A stretch of DNA of 64,000 bases, taken from the NCBI RefSeq assembly GCF_001571285.1, contig NZ_BCTM01000004.1, positions 62,001 through 126,000 on the forward strand, given 5' to 3'. The notes under the pieces were generated by a model. That model saw only the letters and a program-made list of their open reading frames with translations. It ran no database searches and was not told the DNA's origin. The position numbers and the translations under genes were made by a program. This document shows, one piece after another, positions 16,715-23,161 of this stretch; within the stretch, counting starts at the first letter, position 1; every line of letters begins with the position of its first letter. Origin of the DNA: Kluyvera cryocrescens NBRC 102467 (GTDB lineage: Bacteria; Pseudomonadota; Gammaproteobacteria; Enterobacterales; Enterobacteriaceae).

Positions 16715-17028
16715 CAATGTGCGTGAGTCATCTACGGGTAAATGATGGCGTTAATACGCTAATTCTTATTTTTTCTTATGATATATCAATTAAGTACGCT
16801 CAGGATATTCACCTTATGGCGTAGTGCAATGAAATTATCCAGGAATGAACTTATTACCTGATGCTGGCCTTAGCGGTGCGGTGGCAGCCATTGCCTAAAA
16901 TTTTAGAGTACTGCAGCGATTTTAGCGGCAAATCGACCGCGATCTATCGCCAGTTATCCGATATTCAGCGGTACATCATACCGTGTTGTGGTCAGGGCTG
17001 CGAATGACGAGGGAAGGCGAAGGGAATC
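16715..17028. other. Intergenic region with the ape operon promoter
   Basis: The first 100 bases upstream of apeC (about 16720-16830) are A+T-rich, as expected for a silenced or regulated promoter. The rest holds a 48-codon frame at 16861-17007 (plus strand) with no good ribosome site and no recognised product, which I do not call as a gene. Confidence 0.5.
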
Positions 17029-17050
17029 ACCGGGCCAGCGATGGCCCGGT
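17029..17050 (-). terminator. Hairpin after the iron-importer operon
   Basis: ACCGGGCCA (17029-17037) pairs perfectly with TGGCCCGGT (17042-17050) around GCGA, 12 bases downstream of the substrate-binding protein stop. There is no clear T-run, so it could be a 3'-end stabilising or Rho-linked structure. Confidence 0.55.
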
Positions 17051-17062
17051 TAGGGCATTGAA

Positions 17063-18190
17063 TTATTTTGCCGGGGTGTAGCTCAGGATCACCTTATCAT
17101 CCGGAATATCGGTGAAACGGGCGATCAGGGTGTGATAATCCGCCAGCGGATCGATGTCTTTAAATTGTGTCGGGTAGAAAATCTTACTCAACATTTCAAT
17201 GGCGATAATATTGTACGGATTATTGTAGAAATGGTGATACAGCGCGCCGGTATGCCCGGCAACTACCGCCGGAATGCTGCTGACGCCCTGACGGGCCAGC
17301 AGGGCGTTAAAGGCTTGCGCGACATCAGCCTGGTCAACGTTATAGCCGAACGGAATAATCGCCGTGCCTTTACCCGGGCGTTTTGAACCGGTCATCAGGT
17401 AGTAGTCCGGATTCATGGTGATGATCTTCTCCACCGACACGTTGCCGGTCGCCCCTGGCAGCAGCTGTGAGCCAATATTCTCGCCGCCTGCGGCTTCCAC
17501 CAGCCCGCCCCAACCGTTGCGAGCATGGGTGAAGCAGCAGCCGTTATCCAGCCCGGCGACCCCGGCAATCGGTTCAATAAAGACCAGCGGTTTTTTCTTC
17601 ACCTCAGCCACGCGTTGATGCAGCAAATCCAAGCGCTGCTGGTAGAAATCGAGATAGGCCTGCGCGCGTGCGCTCTGTCCGAGCACTTTCCCCAGCATCG
17701 CGATGCTTGGGCGGGTATTTTCCACCGGATGCAGTTCATAATCGACAAACACCACCGGCACATGCAGCGCTTCCAGCTTGGCTAACACGCCGCTTTGCGT
17801 CAGCGAAGGTTTGGCGCGCAGTTGGGCAATCATCAGGTCCGGATGGCGGGAGAGAATCGTTTCCAGATCGACGTTGCCCTGATCGGAAAACTTCATGTCG
17901 AGGATCTTATCCGCTTCGGGCCATTTGCGTTTCAGCACGTTCCAGGTTTCGCTGTCCTGCTTCTTCGGCAGATTGTTCCACGCCACCACTTTGGCGAACG
18001 GATTTTCGCGCTCCAGCACCGCCAGCGTCAGAATATCGCGGCCATCCTGCAAAATGATGCGCTGCGGTTCCTGCGCAATGGTCACCGTACGGTTATCAAG
18101 ATCCGTTACCGTCACCGGCCAGTTTTGCGCCAGCGCCAGCAGCGGCGAGAGCAGCAGGGCAGCCCCCAGTATTGCCTTTTTCATCGTCAT
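17063..18190 (-). CDS. Iron/siderophore-type ABC transporter substrate-binding protein
   Basis: A 375-residue periplasmic binding protein of the TroA/FepB-like fold. The signal peptide (MKKAILGAALLLSPLLALA) is followed by VTVTDLDNRTVTIAQEPQRIILQDG, the typical first strand of ferric-siderophore or cobalamin binding proteins. The long central helix and GNVDLETIL segment fit the class. It is last in a permease-ATPase-binding protein operon with a Fur-like box, pointing to iron. The substrate is not determined. Two start codons (18190 and 18184) are possible; GGGGAAAC lies upstream. Confidence 0.78.
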   Translation of the reverse strand: MTMKKAILGAALLLSPLLALAQNWPVTVTDLDNRTVTIAQEPQRIILQDGRDILTLAVLERENPFAKVVAWNNLPKKQDSETWNVLKRKWPEADKILDMKFSDQGNVDLETILSRHPDLMIAQLRAKPSLTQSGVLAKLEALHVPVVFVDYELHPVENTRPSIAMLGKVLGQSARAQAYLDFYQQRLDLLHQRVAEVKKKPLVFIEPIAGVAGLDNGCCFTHARNGWGGLVEAAGGENIGSQLLPGATGNVSVEKIITMNPDYYLMTGSKRPGKGTAIIPFGYNVDQADVAQAFNALLARQGVSSIPAVVAGHTGALYHHFYNNPYNIIAIEMLSKIFYPTQFKDIDPLADYHTLIARFTDIPDDKVILSYTPAK

Positions 18191-18213
18191 GTTTCCCCGT
18201 GTTGCATTTATTG

Positions 18214-18984
18214 TTATGTCGTTAAACCATCGACCACCACGTGGGGCAGCCCTTGTGAACAGCGTTCGACCCGGCCGCGTACGCCGTAGACTGTCGCCAG
18301 ATTCTGCGGTGAAACCACCGTGCCCGGTTCGCCGCTTGCCACCAGCGCGCCGTCTTTAAGCATCACCGCGTACTGGGCGTGCCGCAGCGCAATGTTGATA
18401 TCGTGGATCACCACCACGGTGACGATATTGCGCAGCCGGGTTTCGCGGGCGACGATATCCATCACGTGGAATTGGTAGTTGAGATCGAGTGCGCTCAGCG
18501 GTTCATCGAGCAGCAGCAGCGCCGGCTGGCGAATCAGCGATTGGGCCAGGCCAATCAACTGTTTTTGGCCGCCGGAAAGCTGGTCGAGATAGTGCATCGC
18601 CAGATGGGCGACGCCGAGTTTCTCAAGGATGGCGTAGGCTTCAGCTTCGACGTTGTCGCCGCTATGGCCGCTGGCGCGACGCGCCACCACCACCGATTCC
18701 AGCGCGTGCAGATGAACGCCCGCCGGCAGCGACTGCGGCAGGTACACCACTTTTTGCGCCCGCCTGGCCGACGGCAGGGCGCTCAGCTCTTCGCCGTTGA
18801 GATGGATGGACCCCTGCGCCGGGTTAAGATCCGCCAGCGCCCGCAGCAGCGTGGACTTCCCGGAACCGTTTGGCCCCAGCAGCGCGGTGATTTGCCCGCG
18901 CGGCAGCGTTGGCGTAGTGAGGCCAGCGATAATCTTTTTGTGTCGATAGCCGGTGTGCAGCGCGTCAATAATCAGTCCGTCCAT
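18214..18984 (-). CDS. FecE-type ABC transporter ATPase
   Basis: A 256-residue ATP-binding subunit. Walker A is GPNGSGKST, the Q-loop is YLPQSLP, the signature is LSGGQKQL, Walker B is LLLLDEPLSALD, and the switch His is in VVIHDIN. It belongs to the iron-siderophore/cobalamin group and energises import through the adjacent permease. Its start overlaps the end of the permease gene, so the two are translationally coupled. Confidence 0.87.
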   Translation of the reverse strand: MDGLIIDALHTGYRHKKIIAGLTTPTLPRGQITALLGPNGSGKSTLLRALADLNPAQGSIHLNGEELSALPSARRAQKVVYLPQSLPAGVHLHALESVVVARRASGHSGDNVEAEAYAILEKLGVAHLAMHYLDQLSGGQKQLIGLAQSLIRQPALLLLDEPLSALDLNYQFHVMDIVARETRLRNIVTVVVIHDINIALRHAQYAVMLKDGALVASGEPGTVVSPQNLATVYGVRGRVERCSQGLPHVVVDGLTT

Positions 18985-20057
18985 TACAGCGTCCCCCGAT
19001 GGCGAATAATAATGCTCAGGAAGAACGGCACGCCGACCAGCGAGGTCACTATGCCAACCGGAATGATCACGCCGGGAACGATATTTTTCGACACCACCGA
19101 TGCCAGCGACAATACCAGCGCGCCGATCAGCATGCTGCCCGGCAGATAAAAGCGGTGATCTTCACCGAACATCATGCGAGAAATGTGCGGCGCCACGAGG
19201 CCGATAAAACCGATAGGGCCGACGAAGGCGACGGTGAGCGCGGATATAATGCTGATCCGCAGCAATGAGGCCAGGCGCAGTTGGCGTACGTTAATGCCAA
19301 AGCTGACGGCACGGTCTTCGCCCAGGCGCAGCGCGGTGAGCTTCCACGCGCTTCTTAATGACAGCGGCACGATAATCAGCAGCGCTAGCGCCAGAATGGC
19401 CAGCTTGTCCCAGGAGGCGCGCGCGAGGCTGCCCATGGTCCAAAACACCAGACCCTGAAGGGTGTCTTCGCTGGCGACGAACTGCAAAATGGAGATCAGG
19501 GCGTTAAAGGTAAAGACCAGCGCAATACCGAACAGCACCACGCCGGAGGTGGCGACCCGCGTCCAGCGGCTGATGCCGTCGAGAATGAAACAGGCCATCA
19601 GCGCAAAGATGAAGGCGTTCACTGAGATAAACCACTGGTCCGGCACGCCGGGAATACCCAAACCCAGAATGATGGCTAACGCGGCGCCGAATGAGGCGGC
19701 AGACGAGACACCGAGGGTAAACGGGCTGGCCAGCGGATTGTTAAGGATGGTCTGCATCTCGGCACCCGCGAGGCCCAGCGCCAGGCCGACCATAATGGCC
19801 ATCAGCGCGAAGGGCAGCCGTAAATCCCAGACGATCACCCGAATACCGGCGTCGGCGGTATCGGCGTGAAACAGGGTTTGCCATAGCGTAGAGACGGAAA
19901 TACCCGAGGGCCCGAGGGTAAAATCAAGCAGCAGGGAGCAGACAATGCACAGCAGGACAATACCGGCGAGCAGATAACGTTGCATCACGACCCGGCGATA
20001 GCGGCGGGCAATCGCCTGGGCGTCAGATTCAACGCTGGCGGCAAGGCTGGAATTCAT
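18984..20057 (-). CDS. FecCD-type ABC transporter permease
   Basis: A 357-residue permease with about ten membrane helices. Family segments include DLRLPFALMAIMVGLALGLAGAEMQTILNNPLASPFTLGVSSAASFGAA split across helices 2-4, and VGPIGFIGLVAPHISRM near the C-terminus, the EAA-like loop contacting the ATPase. A single gene serves as homodimeric permease. It is the first gene of the operon, about 105 bases from the palindromic Fur-like box, with AAGGTTATCC as ribosome site. Confidence 0.87.
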   Translation of the reverse strand: MNSSLAASVESDAQAIARRYRRVVMQRYLLAGIVLLCIVCSLLLDFTLGPSGISVSTLWQTLFHADTADAGIRVIVWDLRLPFALMAIMVGLALGLAGAEMQTILNNPLASPFTLGVSSAASFGAALAIILGLGIPGVPDQWFISVNAFIFALMACFILDGISRWTRVATSGVVLFGIALVFTFNALISILQFVASEDTLQGLVFWTMGSLARASWDKLAILALALLIIVPLSLRSAWKLTALRLGEDRAVSFGINVRQLRLASLLRISIISALTVAFVGPIGFIGLVAPHISRMMFGEDHRFYLPGSMLIGALVLSLASVVSKNIVPGVIIPVGIVTSLVGVPFFLSIIIRHRGTL

Positions 20058-20162
20058 TGGATAACCTTATGGAACACGGCAAAGTCAAAAGACCTCCCGC
20101 CCGTCCCGTGGCGAAAACTGCAAGATATCCAATATCCTGGAGAGAGCTGGCGACGATATAAA

Positions 20163-20183
20163 AATTGATAATGCTTATCAATT
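20163..20183. promoter_or_regulatory. Fur-like box upstream of the iron-importer operon
   Basis: A perfect 21-base palindrome, AATTGATAA-TGC-TTATCAATT, close to the Fur consensus (GATAAT-x-ATTATC units). It lies about 105-125 bases upstream of the permease start codon in an A+T-rich promoter region. Known Fur biology implies repression when iron is plentiful. Confidence 0.8.
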
Positions 20184-20274
20184 CAATACTAGAACTATTA
20201 GCGTTCCATTGATTATTCGTTTAAGTCATTGACGGCAGCGGCGAGAGGCAGTCGCCGTCCGCCGCCGTTTGACG

Positions 20275-21171
20275 CTATCGTCGAATCACCACCAGCAGGC
20301 CGCAGACTACCAGCCCGGTGCCCAGCAATTGCTCAACCGACAGCGGTTCGTTGAGCAGCCACCAGCTAAACAGGATGGTCAGAATCGGCCCAATCAGGCC
20401 AATCAGCACCGCCTTTGCCGCCCCGATGCGCGCAATGGCGGAAGAGAGCCAAAAAATCGGCATCACCGTGGAGAATACCGCCATGCCAGCGCTGTAGGCG
20501 TAGATTTGCCACGGTAAATGCAGTGCCGTCAGCGGTCGCGTGGAGAAAAAGTGGATCTGGGTGGCGATAATCGATACCAGCAGCGCCAGCACAGAGAAGC
20601 GAATGGCACCCATGCGGCCAATTGCCACTTCTGCCCCGGCGCTGTAAATGGCATAGGTGATAGCACAGCCAAACACCAGCGAACCGCCGAGCACCACCGC
20701 GCGGGTGTCGGTGGTGAAGCCCAGATCGTGCACAAAAGCTATCAGGATCCCGCCGTAGGAGAGCAGCATTGCCAGCAGCAGTTTTTTCTCAAACGCTTTG
20801 CCGAGGAAAAAGACGCCAATCAGGATGGTTAGCATCGGATAGGTAAACAGGATCAGCCGCTCCAGCCCGGCGGTAATGTACTGTAAGCCCATGAAATCGA
20901 GCATTGCCGAGGCGTAATATCCCGCCACGCCGAGGACGATAAGCAGCCCATAGTCGCGGCGGTGCAGTGCCCTGGCGTGACGCAAAACCGGCAGCGCGGT
21001 GAGCGCAATCAGCGGTAGCGACATCGACATGCGCAGCATGAGCAGCGTGACCGGATCAACCGGGGCCACCTGATAGGCCAGCTTGACGAAAATGGCTTTG
21101 AACGAGAATCCAAACGCAGCCAGCACCGCCAGCGAAAAGCCCGCCATTTGCGAAGAGAGCTTGAGCCTCAT
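20275..21171 (-). CDS. EamA/DMT-family transporter
   Basis: A 298-residue drug/metabolite transporter with ten predicted helices in two EamA repeats. The first repeat starts FSLAVLAAFGFSFKAIFVKLAY, and the second includes VFGCAITYAIYSAGAEVAIG. Such proteins export metabolites or exchange small organic solutes. The start at 21171 overlaps the hydrolase stop (ATGA); the longer frame from 21207 is within the hydrolase. With the hydrolase it forms a two-gene operon divergent from a LysR gene, which probably controls it. Confidence 0.8.
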   Translation of the reverse strand: MRLKLSSQMAGFSLAVLAAFGFSFKAIFVKLAYQVAPVDPVTLLMLRMSMSLPLIALTALPVLRHARALHRRDYGLLIVLGVAGYYASAMLDFMGLQYITAGLERLILFTYPMLTILIGVFFLGKAFEKKLLLAMLLSYGGILIAFVHDLGFTTDTRAVVLGGSLVFGCAITYAIYSAGAEVAIGRMGAIRFSVLALLVSIIATQIHFFSTRPLTALHLPWQIYAYSAGMAVFSTVMPIFWLSSAIARIGAAKAVLIGLIGPILTILFSWWLLNEPLSVEQLLGTGLVVCGLLVVIRR

Positions 21172-21974
21172 GCCACGCGTGCCTGCAGTTCGTTGATTTT
21201 CTGCCACATCGCCAGCGGGTTTGAATACATTGGGAAATGGCCGCAGTGGGGGATCTCCGCCAATGTCACGCCGCGCCGTTCAATCTCGGCCAGATAGCTC
21301 AGGGTGTTGTTCTGCTCGCCGTACATAAACATCGTCGGGCAAGGCAGATTGAGGAATTTAGCCATCAGCTCGCCGCGATCGGAATAGTCGACCATCGAGG
21401 TGAAAATCGGCCGTACCGCCGCTGCCCGTACTTTATGCCGCAGGCTGGCGGCGTACAGAGCGCTGGCCCAGGCCGGAGAACGGTGGGTGCGGGCGATAAA
21501 CGCGGCAAAGAACTGTTCGTCGTCGCCATCGGGATAATTGATGGCCTGACGGCTTAAAAAACAGTCTTCCGGCGCAATATTGCCTTCGATATCAACAAAG
21601 CTCAGCACCCGCTCGGGATGGGCGTGCGCCAGCATCAGCGCGGTGAGCCCGCCCATCGAATGGCCAACCAGATGAAAACGGGCGAAGCCGAGCTTATCGA
21701 TCATCGCCAGCGCCGTGTCTACCAGCAGCGGGATAGATATTTTCTTCAAATCATTACAGCGGGTTTCGCCGCACCCCGGCGCATCGTAGGCCAGGAACGG
21801 TCTGTCATTGAAGGCAGCGTGGCGCACGATATCGGCGTAGTCCTCCTTGGTGGAACCGAAACCGTGGAGAAAAACGATAGGCTCGCGCGTACCGGTACGA
21901 TGAATGGCGGCAACCTCAATCTCGGTTCCCCGCACCGTAATGGCCAGGTGCTGGCGCTGAAATTCGCAGGACAT
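21168..21974 (-). CDS. Alpha/beta hydrolase
   Basis: A 268-residue alpha/beta-hydrolase-fold enzyme. The oxyanion HGFGSTKEDY, the nucleophile elbow VGHSMGG (catalytic Ser), an acid near FMYGEQNNT and the catalytic His in IPHCGHFPMYSNP are all visible. There is no signal peptide, so it acts in the cytoplasm. The substrate is unknown; ester or C-C bond hydrolysis of an organic compound fits its place beside the P450/flavoenzyme island. The start was put at the Met at 21974; a Met four codons upstream is possible. Confidence 0.8.
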   Translation of the reverse strand: MSCEFQRQHLAITVRGTEIEVAAIHRTGTREPIVFLHGFGSTKEDYADIVRHAAFNDRPFLAYDAPGCGETRCNDLKKISIPLLVDTALAMIDKLGFARFHLVGHSMGGLTALMLAHAHPERVLSFVDIEGNIAPEDCFLSRQAINYPDGDDEQFFAAFIARTHRSPAWASALYAASLRHKVRAAAVRPIFTSMVDYSDRGELMAKFLNLPCPTMFMYGEQNNTLSYLAEIERRGVTLAEIPHCGHFPMYSNPLAMWQKINELQARVA

Positions 21975-22057
21975 AAAAAAACTCAATCGATGGACTCAGA
22001 AGCGGCGATCTTCGCCTGACCTATTTGATATGTAAAATCGTATTAAGATAACGGTCT

Positions 22058-22074
22058 GATATATTTTTAATATC
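22058..22074. promoter_or_regulatory. Putative LysR-type binding site (T-N11-A)
   Basis: GATAT-ATTTTTA-ATATC, a perfect 5-base inverted repeat containing T-N11-A, lies in the 152-base divergent region between the hydrolase and the lysR gene. That is the standard arrangement for a LysR regulator controlling itself and the divergent operon. Confidence 0.5.
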
Positions 22075-22126
22075 GATTGACGTTATGATCTCGTCGGCAT
22101 CGGTTAACTCAGAGGGCGCGAAGGCC

Positions 22127-23026
22127 ATGATCAATTTCCGTATTATTCGCCACATGTGGCTGTTTCTCGCCGTTGCGGAGGAGAAACACTTTGGCCGGGC
22201 GGCGAAAAAGCTTGGCATGACTCAGCCGCCGCTGACCCAGCAAATTCAGGTGCTGGAGCAGTCGCTCAAGGTCCAGCTTTTTGATCGTTCAAAGCGTAAT
22301 GTTCAACTCACCCCGGTGGGGCTGGCGATTTTGCCCGCCGTTAAGCGTTTTGCTGAACAGGTCGAGCGGCTGGAGCTGGCGGTGAATGAAGCGGTCGCCG
22401 GACATACCGGCATGCTGACCATCGGGGCTATCAGCACCGCAATGCTTGATGTTTTGCCGCCGCTGCTCGATGGCATGAAGGCGCAGTACCCGGAGATTGT
22501 GATATCGATTAAAGAGATCGACAGCGCGGAGGCGATCCCGGCGCTGCAAAATGGCGAAATCGATCTCGCCTTTGCCCGCCTGACCGGCGAGATGGGCGAG
22601 GGGATAGCGCTGCTGCCGCTTGCCAGCGCCGAGCTGGTGGTGGCGTTGCCGCGGCATCACCGGCTGGCCGGTGCCTCACGTATTGCCATTCGTGAGCTGA
22701 TGCACGAAGCGTGGGTGATGTTTTCTCGTCACCTTAGCCCGGTCTATTTCGACAGCATTACCGCCGCCTGCCGCAGCGAAGGCTTTTCGCCGCGCATTAT
22801 TCACAGCGCCCGCTCGGTGGCGTCGCAGATTGCTTTCGTTGGCTGCGGCCAGGGCATTGCACTGGTGCCGGACTCACTAGAGCGCCTTTCGCCGGCCAAC
22901 GTGGTGACCGTCCCGCTTGATAACCCCATTGAGGTGGTGACCACCGCAGCGGCCTGGTCATTACAGCGTAATAACCCTTTAGTTGATAAGTTTATTGCGC
23001 TGATTCCGCCGTCTGCGCAAGTGTGA
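22127..23026 (+). CDS. LysR-family transcriptional regulator
   Basis: A 299-residue regulator. The N-terminal winged helix (HMWLFLAVAEEKHFGRAAKKLGMTQPPLTQQIQVLEQ) is the LysR DNA-binding domain, followed by a type 2 periplasmic-binding-like effector domain. The PPLTQQI form of helix 3 is the BenM/CatM/TfdR-like subgroup, which often senses aromatic intermediates. The start at 22127 was preferred because GAAGG precedes it; the Met at 22085 would place the start far into the promoter. It likely controls the divergent hydrolase/EamA pair and perhaps the P450 fusion downstream. Confidence 0.85.
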   Translation: MINFRIIRHMWLFLAVAEEKHFGRAAKKLGMTQPPLTQQIQVLEQSLKVQLFDRSKRNVQLTPVGLAILPAVKRFAEQVERLELAVNEAVAGHTGMLTIGAISTAMLDVLPPLLDGMKAQYPEIVISIKEIDSAEAIPALQNGEIDLAFARLTGEMGEGIALLPLASAELVVALPRHHRLAGASRIAIRELMHEAWVMFSRHLSPVYFDSITAACRSEGFSPRIIHSARSVASQIAFVGCGQGIALVPDSLERLSPANVVTVPLDNPIEVVTTAAAWSLQRNNPLVDKFIALIPPSAQV

Positions 23027-23036
23027 CCGCGCCCGC

Positions 23037-23070
23037 TAAACAGGATGGGATGCCGGTTTTGTCCTGTTTA
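23037..23070. promoter_or_regulatory. Inverted repeat holding one copy of a 20-bp repeated motif
   Basis: TAAACAGGA (23037-23045) and TCCTGTTTA (23062-23070) form a perfect 9-base inverted repeat. Inside it, bases 23049-23068 are identical to 26869-26888, just before the AraC gene. It lies 92 bases before the P450 fusion start. It may be an operator, or a terminator for the lysR gene; the exact repeat favours an operator. A second near-perfect inverted repeat (23119-23127/23131-23139) sits between it and the ribosome site. Confidence 0.55.
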
Positions 23071-23161
23071 ATGTCATCTCTGTCCGTTGATTCACAGCCG
23101 CATCCAGCTTGATATGAGGCATTCGGATTTTCCGAGTGCAACTGTCTGGAGGATGTGAGAG

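Noticed and set aside
16861-17007. A 48-codon plus-strand frame (MLALAVRWQPLPK...) between the ape operon and the iron importer
   Set aside because: No ribosome site, no recognisable family; it may be a chance frame or a worn gene remnant, so I did not call it.
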